50,868 nucleotides of DNA from an uncultured Eubacterium sp. GTDB lineage: Bacteria; Bacillota; Clostridia; Oscillospirales; Acutalibacteraceae. Of this stretch, positions 8,312-15,594 are shown one piece after another. The notes beneath the pieces are model-generated. The model was not told where the DNA came from and ran no database searches. It saw only the letters and a program-made list of their open reading frames with translations. The DNA lies in the NCBI GenBank assembly GCA_944385025.1, contig CALWVQ010000054.1, forward strand, positions 1 to 50,868, read 5' to 3'. Position 1 is the stretch's first letter; the number at the start of each line of letters is the position of its first letter. Both the position numbers and the translations under genes were made by a program.

Positions 8312-8512
8312 TTGAAAATAACTTTTAACGAAAACAAAAAGGTTGTTGAGGCAATCCGAGAAGGACTGAAGAAAAAAGGCGGATATTGTCCATGCCGTGT
8401 TGAAGAGACAGAGGATAATATGTGTATGTGCAAGGAATTCAGAGAACAGATTGCCGACGAAAATTTTGAGGGTTACTGCCATTGCAGGCTCTATTACAAA
8501 TCAAAGGATTAA
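8312..8512 (+). CDS. Ferredoxin-thioredoxin reductase catalytic-subunit-like protein
   Basis: A 66-residue protein with three cysteine pairs: 'CPCR', 'CMCKEFR' and 'CHCRLYYK'. The CPC/CxC/CHC series is the signature of the catalytic chain of ferredoxin-thioredoxin reductase, where four Cys hold a 4Fe-4S cluster and two form the redox disulfide. Spacing here (9 then 15 residues between motifs) differs from the plant/cyanobacterial X16 and X8, so function may differ. No variable subunit or thioredoxin is encoded nearby. Start: TTG at 8312, eight bases after AAGGGG at 8298-8303; a GTG at 8303 overlaps that site. It lies 21 bases after the esterase gene. Confidence 0.75.
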   Translation: MKITFNENKKVVEAIREGLKKKGGYCPCRVEETEDNMCMCKEFREQIADENFEGYCHCRLYYKSKD

Positions 8513-8521
8513 CAAAGCATA

Positions 8522-8557
8522 AACAGAGCGAAAAATCTATTGCCTTTTCGCTCTGTT
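8522..8557. terminator. Hairpin after the FTR-like gene
   Basis: Arms AACAGAGCGAAAA and TTTTCGCTCTGTT enclose a short loop. Only a weak T-rich stretch follows on the plus strand, so termination efficiency is uncertain. The -35 box of the next promoter lies inside the hairpin. Confidence 0.55.
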
Positions 8558-8567
8558 CTGTTATAAT
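8540..8567 (+). promoter_or_regulatory. Promoter for the PurF-like gene
   Basis: TTGCCT at 8540-8545, a 16-base spacer and TATAAT at 8562-8567. The -35 lies within the loop and 3' arm of the preceding hairpin. The predicted start is about 25 bases before the ATG at 8599. Confidence 0.55.
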
Positions 8568-8598
8568 ACTTTTGGACTAAAAAAATGGAGGATTGGTT

Positions 8599-10005
8599 AT
8601 GGGAGGTTTTTTTGCAGTAGCATCTAAAGAAGATTGCGTTTTTGATTTGTTTTTCGGTGTGGATTATCATTCACATTTAGGTACACGCCGTGCGGGAATG
8701 GCTGTGTACAGTGCCGAAAACGGCTTTGACAAAGCTATACATAACATTGAAAACGCACCTTTCAGAACAAAATTTACTAAAGAATCAAATGATATGCACG
8801 GCACTATGGGTATCGGCTGTATATCCGATTTTGAGGCACAGCCCATACTTGTTCGTTCACATCACGGCACTTTTGCTATCACTACCGTGGGCAAAATCAA
8901 TAACGCCGACGAAATTGTTGACGAAATAGTAAAGAAAAATACACATTTTTTTGAAATGCAAAACGGCGATATTAATCCTACTGAACTTGTGGCGGCGATT
9001 ATTAATCAAAAAGATAATTTTATTGACGGTATTCGCTATGCACAGGACATTGTTGACGGGTCGCTGAGTATGCTGATTTTAACACCAAAAGGAATATACT
9101 GCGCAAGGGATAAAATGGGCAGAACTCCTGTGGTTATCGGCAAAAAGGATAACGGCTATTGCGCCAGCTTTGAAAGTTTTGCTTATCTTAATCTGGGATA
9201 TACTGACGTAAAAGAACTCGGTCCCGGCGAAGTGGCGGTAATGACTGCCGACGGTATTAAAACTCTTATCCCTGCGGGAGATAAAATGAAAATCTGCACA
9301 TTTTTATGGATATACTACGGTTATCCGTCATCTTCCTATGAGGGCATAAGCGTTGAAAAAATGAGATATAACTGCGGTAAAGCCCTCGCAAAAAGGGACA
9401 ATGTAAAGCCTGATATTGTTGCAGGTGTTCCCGATTCAGGCGTTGCTCACGCAATAGGATATTCAAATGAGTCGGGTATTCCTTATTCAAGACCTTTTGT
9501 AAAGTATACTCCTACTTGGCCTCGTTCTTTTATGCCTACTCATCAAAGTAAGCGAAATCTTATCGCAAAGATGAAATTAATTCCTATCCACGACTTGATA
9601 GAGGGCAAGAGCCTTTTGCTTATTGACGACAGTATTGTAAGAGGCACACAGCTTAGAGAGGCTGCCGATTTCCTTTATGCCAGCGGAGCAAAAGAAGTTC
9701 ATATCCGTCCGGCTTGTCCTCCTATTATGTACGGATGCAAATATCTTAATTTCTCTCGTTCAACTTCTGAAATGGAGCTTATTACAAGACGTGTAATTAA
9801 CGACTTGGAGGGCGGTGCTCCTGATGATGCAACACTGAAAGAGTATACAAACCCTGACAGTGAAAAGTATAAAAAAATGGTGGATGAGATTTGTGAAAGA
9901 CTTCATTTCACATCTCTTCGTTATCATCGTCTTGACGATATGATAGAGTCTGTGGGCATAGGTACAGACAAGCTTTGCACTTATTGCTGGAACGGCGAAG
10001 AATAA
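8599..10005 (+). CDS. Amidophosphoribosyltransferase-like protein lacking the glutaminase nucleophile
   Basis: A 468-residue PurF homologue. Genuine PurF starts (after processing) with Cys, the glutaminase nucleophile, in 'CGVFG'; here the aligned start is 'MGGFFAVASKEDC', so Gly takes that place. The glutamine-site motif 'GHxRYxTxG' is also lost ('IGCISDFEAQP'). The transferase half is intact: 'GVPDSGVAHAIGYSNESGIP', 'RNLIAKMKLIPI' and the PRPP loop 'LLIDDSIVRGTQL'. Cysteines in 'KICTF', 'YGCKY' and the C-terminal 'LCTYCW' match the positions of 4Fe-4S ligands of Bacillus-type PurF. It may use ammonia or have another role. The ATG at 8599 follows a GGAGG site. Confidence 0.82.
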   Translation: MGGFFAVASKEDCVFDLFFGVDYHSHLGTRRAGMAVYSAENGFDKAIHNIENAPFRTKFTKESNDMHGTMGIGCISDFEAQPILVRSHHGTFAITTVGKINNADEIVDEIVKKNTHFFEMQNGDINPTELVAAIINQKDNFIDGIRYAQDIVDGSLSMLILTPKGIYCARDKMGRTPVVIGKKDNGYCASFESFAYLNLGYTDVKELGPGEVAVMTADGIKTLIPAGDKMKICTFLWIYYGYPSSSYEGISVEKMRYNCGKALAKRDNVKPDIVAGVPDSGVAHAIGYSNESGIPYSRPFVKYTPTWPRSFMPTHQSKRNLIAKMKLIPIHDLIEGKSLLLIDDSIVRGTQLREAADFLYASGAKEVHIRPACPPIMYGCKYLNFSRSTSEMELITRRVINDLEGGAPDDATLKEYTNPDSEKYKKMVDEICERLHFTSLRYHRLDDMIESVGIGTDKLCTYCWNGEE

Positions 10006-10058
10006 AAAACTAAGAAATTTTTTCAAAAAAATACTTGATTTTTTTTGAAAGTTGTTGT

Positions 10059-10195
10059 AGTATATAGGTGTCGGTGTTATGCAGACATTAAAATCATTAT
10101 GTTAACATCTTATGGAATTAACTTGCTGACGGCAGTGTCTCGGTAATGCGCTTTATGTTTACCGTTTCTTCTGCTTGATGTGGGTTTTTTTCATT
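10059..10195 (+). ncRNA. Candidate structured small RNA, type unknown
   Basis: A promoter-like pair, TTGATT at 10035-10040 and TAGTAT at 10059-10064 with an 18-base spacer, points into a stretch with several complementary segments: AGACA (10083) with TGTCT (10136), GTTAA (10101) with TTAAC (10118), and CGGTAA (10141) with TTACCG (10159). A T-run follows at about 10184-10191, and a strong terminator lies at 10211-10244. Size and layout would allow a 6S-like RNA, but I could not match it to a known family, and the pairings are partly exclusive. No riboswitch consensus that I know fits. Confidence 0.35.
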
Positions 10196-10210
10196 TTATA
10201 CAGCTTTTAC

Positions 10211-10244
10211 AAAAGCAAGGGCATTTAGTCCTTGCTTTTTTTTA
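10211..10244 (+). terminator. Intrinsic terminator
   Basis: A 10-pair stem (AAAAGCAAGG with CCTTGCTTTT, extended by a G-T and a C-G pair) closes a small loop and runs into eight Ts. It is a classic rho-independent terminator and would end any transcript started near 10071. Confidence 0.85.
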
Positions 10245-10260
10245 TTTAGTTTGTTATAAT
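10232..10260 (+). promoter_or_regulatory. Promoter of the amino-acid ABC operon
   Basis: TTGCTT at 10232-10237, a 17-base spacer and a perfect TATAAT at 10255-10260. The -35 lies in the 3' arm of the preceding terminator. The predicted transcript starts near 10267, leaving a 70-base leader. Confidence 0.65.
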
Positions 10261-10269
10261 GACAACACG

Positions 10270-10305
10270 GTGATTTAATATAGCAGAGTGCTAATGCGTT
10301 ATCAC
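10270..10305 (+). promoter_or_regulatory. Leader hairpin before the amino-acid transporter
   Basis: Outer arms GTGAT (10270) and ATCAC (10301), and inner arms TAGCA (10281) and TGCTA (10289) with a GAG loop, separated by an internal loop of 6 and 7 bases. It sits between the promoter and the ribosome site and could be a regulatory leader; no known riboswitch class is matched. Confidence 0.35.
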
Positions 10306-10336
10306 ACAGAATACATAATTGAAAGGAATAAAAACT

Positions 10337-11152
10337 ATGAAAAAAGTATTGTCAGCAGTCCTTGCAGTAATTATGGCTTTTTCAGTAGTAGGTTTGTTTG
10401 CAGCCTGCTCAAAGGACGCTTCAACTGACTCCGACCTTGCATATGTGCAGGATAAGGGCAATCTTGTAATAGGTATTACATTATTTGCGCCTATGGATTA
10501 TTATGACGAAAATAACGAGCTTACAGGCTTTGAGGTTGAATTCGGCAAAGCAGTTTGCGAAAAGCTGGGCGTAGAGCCTGTTTTCCAGGAAATCAACTGG
10601 GAGGCTAAAGAAAGCGAGCTTAACGCAAAGAATATTGACTGTATCTGGAACGGCTTTACTATTAACGACGAAAGACTTGCAACAATGTCAATTTCCGATC
10701 CTTATATGGCTAATAAGCAGGTTCTTATAACAAAAGAGGAAAATGCAGATAAGTATGCGACTGCAGGCTCCCTTGCAGGCAAGACTTTAGTTGCTGAAAA
10801 AGAATCAGCAGGCGAGGATGTTGCAACGACAGATGCTTTCTTCGAGGGTGCAAATTATACCGCCGTTGATTCAATGGCTAAAGCAATTATGGAAGTTAAG
10901 TCAGGCACTGCAGATGCTGCCGTTATAGACTATGTAACAGGTATCGGCTCAATCGGCGAGGGTACTGATTACAGCGACATTGTTATGGTAGAATCAGCAA
11001 GCTTTGCAGATGAGCAGTACGGTATTGCTTTCAGAAAGGGAAGCGATATTACTGCAGAAGTAAATAAGGCAATCGACGAGCTTATTGCAGATGGTACACT
11101 GCAGAAAATTGCAGAAAAATATAAGCTCAGCGAACAGCTTATTACAGAGTAA
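10337..11152 (+). CDS. Amino-acid ABC transporter substrate-binding lipoprotein
   Basis: A 271-residue SBP_bac_3-family protein. The N-terminus is a lipoprotein signal with a lipobox ending 'GLFAAC', so the mature protein is anchored outside by a lipidated Cys. The body has family features such as 'GNLVIGITLFAPMDYYDENNELTGFEVE', 'DCIWNGFTI' and 'ERLATMSISDPY'. Polar-amino-acid transporters of this class bind glutamine, histidine, arginine or cystine; which one cannot be read from sequence alone. The ATG at 10337 follows AAGGA; an in-frame TTG at 10319 is unlikely. Permease and ATPase genes follow in order. Confidence 0.93.
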   Translation: MKKVLSAVLAVIMAFSVVGLFAACSKDASTDSDLAYVQDKGNLVIGITLFAPMDYYDENNELTGFEVEFGKAVCEKLGVEPVFQEINWEAKESELNAKNIDCIWNGFTINDERLATMSISDPYMANKQVLITKEENADKYATAGSLAGKTLVAEKESAGEDVATTDAFFEGANYTAVDSMAKAIMEVKSGTADAAVIDYVTGIGSIGEGTDYSDIVMVESASFADEQYGIAFRKGSDITAEVNKAIDELIADGTLQKIAEKYKLSEQLITE

Positions 11153-11219
11153 TTATTGCTCAATTAATCAAGACGGAGGTGTAAAACTATGCCTCCGTTT
11201 ATGAGTTTAGAGGAACAGT

Positions 11220-11867
11220 ATGAACGATTTTTTATCAGTATCTTTAGAGTTGTTAGAGGGCTTTTGGGAAAATCTCAAGCTTTTTGGACTCACCCTTTTG
11301 TTTTCAATACCTTTGGGGCTTGTAGTTACCTTTTGCACTACCTCGAAGTTTAAGCCGCTTAAGTGGCTGGCAAAAACTTTTGTGTGGATTATCAGGGGCA
11401 CACCGCTTATGCTTCAGCTTTTTGTGGTATTGTATGTGCCGGGGCTTGTGTTTAATTTTCCCATTAAGGTAAGATTTACCGCCGCTTTGATTGCCTTTGT
11501 GATTAACTATTCCTGTTATTTTTCCGAGATTTACAGGGGCGGAATAGAGGGAATACCGGTAGGTCAGTACGAGGCGGGTCAGGTGCTTGGTATGACCAAA
11601 TCCCAGATATTCTTTAAAGTAGTGTTAATGCAGGTGGTAAAGCGAATAATACCGCCTATGAGCAATGAAATAATAACCCTTGTTAAAGACACGTCTTTGG
11701 CAAGAGTAATTGCGGTAGCTGAAATCATAATGGCAGCCGACAGATTTTCGGCAAAGGGAGTGATTTGGCCTTTGTTCTATACAGGAGCATTCTTCCTGCT
11801 GTTTAACGGAATATTGACTGTTCTTTTCGGCAAGATTGAAAAGAAGCTTGATTATTACAGAGGTTAA
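11220..11867 (+). CDS. Amino-acid ABC transporter permease
   Basis: A 215-residue HisM/GlnP-type permease. It has several hydrophobic helices and the conserved cytoplasmic EAA-loop region 'EAGQVLGMTKSQIFFKVVLMQ' that contacts the ATPase, followed by 'PPMSNEIITLVKDTSLARVI', a strong signature of polar-amino-acid permeases. 'WIIRGTPLMLQLF' near residue 60 is also typical. It would form a homodimer in the membrane. It starts 67 bases after the binding-protein gene with GAGGAA upstream and ends four bases before the ATPase start. Confidence 0.93.
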   Translation: MNDFLSVSLELLEGFWENLKLFGLTLLFSIPLGLVVTFCTTSKFKPLKWLAKTFVWIIRGTPLMLQLFVVLYVPGLVFNFPIKVRFTAALIAFVINYSCYFSEIYRGGIEGIPVGQYEAGQVLGMTKSQIFFKVVLMQVVKRIIPPMSNEIITLVKDTSLARVIAVAEIIMAADRFSAKGVIWPLFYTGAFFLLFNGILTVLFGKIEKKLDYYRG

Positions 11868-11871
11868 GGCT

Positions 11872-12684
11872 ATGAGTATACTTGAAGTTAGCAATATACA
11901 TAAAAGCTTTGGGGAAAATAAAGTTCTCAAGGGCATTGATTTTTCCCTGGAAAAAGGCGACGTGCTTGTTATAATAGGCTCGTCGGGAAGCGGTAAGACA
12001 ACTCTTTTAAGATGTCTTAATTTTCTCGAAATTGCCGACAAAGGAAAAATTTCAGTAAACGGCAAGGTCCTTATTGACTCCGACGACAAAAGCACGCTTA
12101 ATGAAAAAGGAATAAGAAAAAACAGATTACATTTTGGTCTTGTATTTCAGCAGTTTAATTTGTTTCCGCAATATACGGTGATGGACAATTTAACCCTTGC
12201 CCCTAAACTTTCATTAAAGGTTGAACTTAAAGAAAAGAAAAAAACAGGGCAGGATATTCCTAAAAATTATAAGGAACAAAAGACGGCTGAGATTGAGCAA
12301 AATGCTAAAAACCTCCTTGAAAGAGTGGGACTTACAGAAAAGGCAAACGCTTATCCCTGTGAGCTTTCAGGCGGTCAGCAACAGAGAGTTGCCATTGCAA
12401 GAGCGTTGGCAATGCAGCCGGATATTCTCTGCTTTGATGAGCCTACGTCAGCTCTTGACCCTGAACTTACAGGCGAGGTGCTTAACGTAATTCGCTCTCT
12501 TAAGACAGGCAACAGTACAATGATTGTAGTAACTCACGAAATGGAGTTTGCAAGAAATGTAGCTGATAAAGTAATATTTATGGCGGACGGCGTTATCGAA
12601 GAATACGGAACACCTGATGAAATTTTTAATAATCCCAAGAGCGATAAACTAAAGGCGTTTTTAAATAAAGCCTTGGATATTTGA
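11872..12684 (+). CDS. Amino-acid ABC transporter ATP-binding protein
   Basis: A 270-residue ATPase. Walker A 'GSSGSGKTT', Q-loop 'FQQFNLFPQ', signature 'LSGGQQQRVAIARALA', Walker B 'ILCFDEPTSALDPE' and the switch His in 'VTHEMEFAR' are all present, which is the GlnQ/HisP pattern. Between the Q-loop and the signature there is an extra Lys/Glu-rich helix of about 20-25 residues ('VELKEKKKTGQDIPKNYKEQ') not found in GlnQ itself. The ATG at 11872 is preceded by AGAGG within the permease end. The M28 peptidase gene starts 14 bases downstream in the same operon. Confidence 0.94.
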   Translation: MSILEVSNIHKSFGENKVLKGIDFSLEKGDVLVIIGSSGSGKTTLLRCLNFLEIADKGKISVNGKVLIDSDDKSTLNEKGIRKNRLHFGLVFQQFNLFPQYTVMDNLTLAPKLSLKVELKEKKKTGQDIPKNYKEQKTAEIEQNAKNLLERVGLTEKANAYPCELSGGQQQRVAIARALAMQPDILCFDEPTSALDPELTGEVLNVIRSLKTGNSTMIVVTHEMEFARNVADKVIFMADGVIEEYGTPDEIFNNPKSDKLKAFLNKALDI

Positions 12685-12698
12685 CAGGAGAGATAGAA

Positions 12699-13958
12699 AT
12701 GGAATTAAAAAGTAAGTTAGATACTAAAAGTATCATCGACAAAAAGAATGAATACGCACAGTATATGATTGATGAAATTACTCATATCTGTAAAAATATG
12801 GAAAAAAGAGACCCCGGTTCAAAGGGTGAGCTTCAGTCCTGTGAATATATGGCTGACGTTCTTAAAAAGGACTGCGGTTGCGAAAGGGCAGACGTTGAGT
12901 CGTTTAAGGAAAATCCCGGCTCATTCTTCGGCTGGATCTATTTTACAATTACATTTGTACTTGCAGCTATTGCACTTCTTTTCGTTTTCCCTCTTGCGTC
13001 TGCGATTCTTATTGTCGCAGGTCTTGTAATTGCATTTTTGCAGTTTGGTCTTTACAAAAAATTCGTTGACAGATTTTTCCCTGAAAAAACAGGTCACAAC
13101 GTAACAGCAATTAAAAAATGCACAGGCGAAGTTAAACGCCGCATAATTTTCAACGGTCACCCTGACGCCGCTTGGGAATGGCCTGTAAACTATGCTTTGG
13201 GCGGTGTGGGATTTGAAGGACACGCAGTTATCTGCGGCGTTGGCGCAGTATATTACCTTGTTCTTTCAATAGTATATATGAGTCAGTACGGCATCGCTTT
13301 TACTCCTATTGATACAACATCAGTGCTCTTTAAATTCGCCCTCGGCGGTCTTGTGTTTGTTCCTTTCCTTATCGGTCTTTACTGGATGTGGAATGAAAAC
13401 AGAGTTGTTGACGGTGCTAACGATAACCTTTCTGGATGTTATATGGGTATTGCAGTTATGAAGGCTCTTCAGGATCAAGGCGTTACTCTTGAAAACACAG
13501 AGGTGGGCGTTGTTCTCACAGGCTCTGAAGAGGCAGGTCTTCGTGGCTCAAAGGCTTGGTGTGAAGCACACAAGGGTGAGTTTGACGACGTTCCTACATT
13601 TATTTTCTCTTATGACACAATCCACGACCCGAAATTCCTTATGACAAATTATCGTGACCTTAACGGTACTGTAAAAGCCGATAAAGACGTTTCCGATTTG
13701 TTTATGGAGGCTGCAAAAGAACTTAATATTCCTTGTAAAAAAGGTTGGGTTCCTCCTCTCGGCGGCGCTACTGATTCAGCAGCATTTGCACAGGCAGGCT
13801 TCAGAGCAACAGGCGTTACAGGTCTTAATCATAAGCTTGAAGATTACTACCATACCCGCCGTGATACTTATGACAATATGAACCTTCAGGGACTTGCAGA
13901 CTGCTTTGCTATTTCTGTAAAGGCTCTTGAAATGTTTGATAACGGTGCAAAACAATAA
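12699..13958 (+). CDS. M28 family metallopeptidase with embedded membrane segments
   Basis: A 419-residue protein. Zinc-ligand candidates of family M28 are seen as 'FNGHPDAA' (His154), 'DGANDNLSG' (Asp238), 'SEEAGLRG' (Glu277/278), 'SYDTIHD' (Asp306) and a C-terminal His in 'EDYYHTRRDTY'. Unusually, hydrophobic helices are inserted within the catalytic domain, at about residues 76-118, 173-193 and 209-232, so it is probably an integral membrane aminopeptidase. It follows the amino-acid transporter by 14 bases with AGGAGA before the ATG at 12699, which suggests peptide breakdown linked to amino-acid uptake. A terminator follows. Confidence 0.82.
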   Translation: MELKSKLDTKSIIDKKNEYAQYMIDEITHICKNMEKRDPGSKGELQSCEYMADVLKKDCGCERADVESFKENPGSFFGWIYFTITFVLAAIALLFVFPLASAILIVAGLVIAFLQFGLYKKFVDRFFPEKTGHNVTAIKKCTGEVKRRIIFNGHPDAAWEWPVNYALGGVGFEGHAVICGVGAVYYLVLSIVYMSQYGIAFTPIDTTSVLFKFALGGLVFVPFLIGLYWMWNENRVVDGANDNLSGCYMGIAVMKALQDQGVTLENTEVGVVLTGSEEAGLRGSKAWCEAHKGEFDDVPTFIFSYDTIHDPKFLMTNYRDLNGTVKADKDVSDLFMEAAKELNIPCKKGWVPPLGGATDSAAFAQAGFRATGVTGLNHKLEDYYHTRRDTYDNMNLQGLADCFAISVKALEMFDNGAKQ

Positions 13959-13970
13959 TTTACGTTTTTT

Positions 13971-14008
13971 AAAAGCAATGGCATTTTGCTGCCATTGCTT
14001 TTCTTTTT
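13971..14008 (+). terminator. Intrinsic terminator of the amino-acid transporter operon
   Basis: AAAAGCAATGGCA and TGCCATTGCTTTT form a 13-pair stem with a short loop, followed by CTTTTTG. The -35 of the next promoter begins two bases after it. Confidence 0.85.
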
Positions 14009-14009
14009 G

Positions 14010-14038
14010 TTGAAATATCTTATTTATCTTGTTATAAT
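14010..14038 (+). promoter_or_regulatory. Consensus promoter giving a leaderless transcript
   Basis: TTGAAA at 14010-14015, a 17-base spacer and a perfect TATAAT at 14033-14038. Transcription would start about seven bases downstream, at 14045, which is the A of the ATG. There is no room for a Shine-Dalgarno site. Confidence 0.75.
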
Positions 14039-14044
14039 TAACTT

Positions 14045-14776
14045 ATGTATAAGTTTGAAAGATTATCGGGTGATATAAAAGTTGCAGTAAGCAGTGACCA
14101 TACATTTGGTACCGACGCAGTAATTTTATCTTATTTTGCAAATGTAAAGCCAAGGGATAAAGCTCTTGATATGGGTACTGGATGCGGTATCATACCTTTA
14201 CTGTGGCTCAGAAATGAAAAAATCAATAATGTTTCCTGCCTTGATATTCAGGAAAATGCCTATGAACAGCTTTGCTGTACTATAAAAGAAAACGGCATTG
14301 AGGATAGATTGACTCCTTACCTTTGTGATTTAAGGGAGATTGAAAAACATTTTCCCTGTGAAAGTTTTTCCGTTGTCACAATGAATCCTCCCTATAAGCC
14401 TGTGGGCACAGGGATTGAGTCTTTGGGCGAGAGCGCAAGAATTGCACGCCACGAGGTTTGCTGTAATATTGAGGATGCGGTAAAAGCGGCTTCGTATTTG
14501 CTTAAATACGGCGGCAGATTTTGCATGTGCCACCGTCCCGAACGTCTTGTTGACACTATTGAAATTATGAGAAAGTATAGACTTGAGCCTAAAAGGCTGA
14601 GGTTTGTTCAGGATAAAAATAACGAACAGCCGTTTTTGTTTTTAATCCAAGGACAGAAAGGGGCAAAGCCGTTTTTGCGTGTTGAACCCCAGCTTATTAT
14701 TAAAAATGAAAACGGCAAGTTTACTAAAGAAATGCTGGATATATACGGCTCTTATGCCGACGGGTACGATAAATGA
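14045..14776 (+). CDS. tRNA1(Val) adenine-N6-methyltransferase-like protein (YabB/TrmN6 family)
   Basis: A 243-residue class I SAM-dependent methyltransferase. The SAM-binding motif 'ALDMGTGCGIIPLLW' is near residue 42 and the N6-adenine catalytic motif 'NPPY' is in 'VVTMNPPYKP' near residue 116. This matches the YfiC/TrmN6 group, which modifies A37 of tRNA1(Val), and the Firmicutes YabB proteins usually encoded directly before rsmI, as here. The ATG lies seven bases after the -10 hexamer, so translation is probably leaderless. Its stop overlaps the rsmI start by four bases (ATGA). Confidence 0.88.
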   Translation: MYKFERLSGDIKVAVSSDHTFGTDAVILSYFANVKPRDKALDMGTGCGIIPLLWLRNEKINNVSCLDIQENAYEQLCCTIKENGIEDRLTPYLCDLREIEKHFPCESFSVVTMNPPYKPVGTGIESLGESARIARHEVCCNIEDAVKAASYLLKYGGRFCMCHRPERLVDTIEIMRKYRLEPKRLRFVQDKNNEQPFLFLIQGQKGAKPFLRVEPQLIIKNENGKFTKEMLDIYGSYADGYDK

Positions 14777-15594
14777 GCGGTAAATTATTTATAGTAGGAA
14801 CGCCAATCGGCAATTTGGGCGATTTGTCACCAAGAGCCGTTGAGGCGCTGGAAAATGCGGATTTCATTGCCGCAGAGGATACAAGAGTTACAATGAAGCT
14901 TCTTAACCATTTCGGTATAAAAAAAGAAATGGTATCCTATTTTGAACATAATAAAAGAGAACGAGGAGAAATAATCTGCTCCCGTATTATACAGGGTGAG
15001 AACTGTGTTATTGTTACCGATGCAGGAATGCCTTGTATTTCAGATCCCGGAGAAGATTTGGTAAAGCTTTGTCACGAAATGGGGATAAAGGTTGAATCTG
15101 TTCCGGGACCTACGGCTTTTGCAACGGCAATGGCGCTTTCTGGAATGAACAGCGGACGTTTTACCTTTGAAGGCTTTTTGTCGGTAAATAAAAAGTCACG
15201 CCGCGAGCATCTTGATGAAATCAAGGACGAAAAAAGGACGATGATTTTTTACGAGGCTCCTCATAAACTCTCAAATACTTTGACTGACCTTTATAACGCT
15301 TTGGGGGACAGGGAACTTGCCATTGTCCGTGAAATAACTAAAATTCACGAAGAGGTTATAAAAACCTCTTTGAAAGCCGCCTGTGAGCTTTACGGCGAAA
15401 ATAAGCTTAAGGGTGAAATAGTATTGGTGGTAGAGGGCAAAAAGCCTGAAACTCAAGCTGAAATCACCTTGGAGCAGGCTGTGGAAAAAGCAAAGGAGCT
15501 TGTTGACAAAGGTATGTCGGTAAACAATGCGGCAAAAGAAATTGCGGCTCAAACACCGTTTAAAAAAGGAGATATTTATAAACAGCTTATATGA
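14773..15594 (+). CDS. rsmI: 16S rRNA 2'-O-ribose C1402 methyltransferase
   Basis: A 273-residue RsmI. Typical motifs are 'LFIVGTPIGNLGDLSPRAVEAL' at the N-terminus (split here by position 20), 'AAEDTRVTMKLLNHFGI', 'DAGMPCISDPGE' and 'GPTAFATAMALSGM'. It 2'-O-methylates C1402 in the decoding centre of 16S rRNA using SAM. It is linked by ATGA overlaps to the methyltransferase upstream and to the radical SAM gene downstream, so the three are translationally coupled. Length and motifs are normal. Confidence 0.96.
   Translation: MSGKLFIVGTPIGNLGDLSPRAVEALENADFIAAEDTRVTMKLLNHFGIKKEMVSYFEHNKRERGEIICSRIIQGENCVIVTDAGMPCISDPGEDLVKLCHEMGIKVESVPGPTAFATAMALSGMNSGRFTFEGFLSVNKKSRREHLDEIKDEKRTMIFYEAPHKLSNTLTDLYNALGDRELAIVREITKIHEEVIKTSLKAACELYGENKLKGEIVLVVEGKKPETQAEITLEQAVEKAKELVDKGMSVNNAAKEIAAQTPFKKGDIYKQLI

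Larger units (their letters stand above)
10006..10336. other. 331-base intergenic region
   Basis: No protein-coding gene is visible. From left to right it holds an AT-rich inverted repeat at about 10020-10050 that may end the PurF-like transcript, a plausible promoter (10035-10064), about 130 bases with several paired segments (possible small RNA), a strong intrinsic terminator (10211-10244), a second promoter (10232-10260) and a structured 70-base leader for the amino-acid transporter. Confidence 0.7.

Noticed and set aside
10006-10336. tRNA or SRP RNA in the largest gap
   Set aside because: No cloverleaf, T-loop or conserved SRP tetraloop motif could be found.
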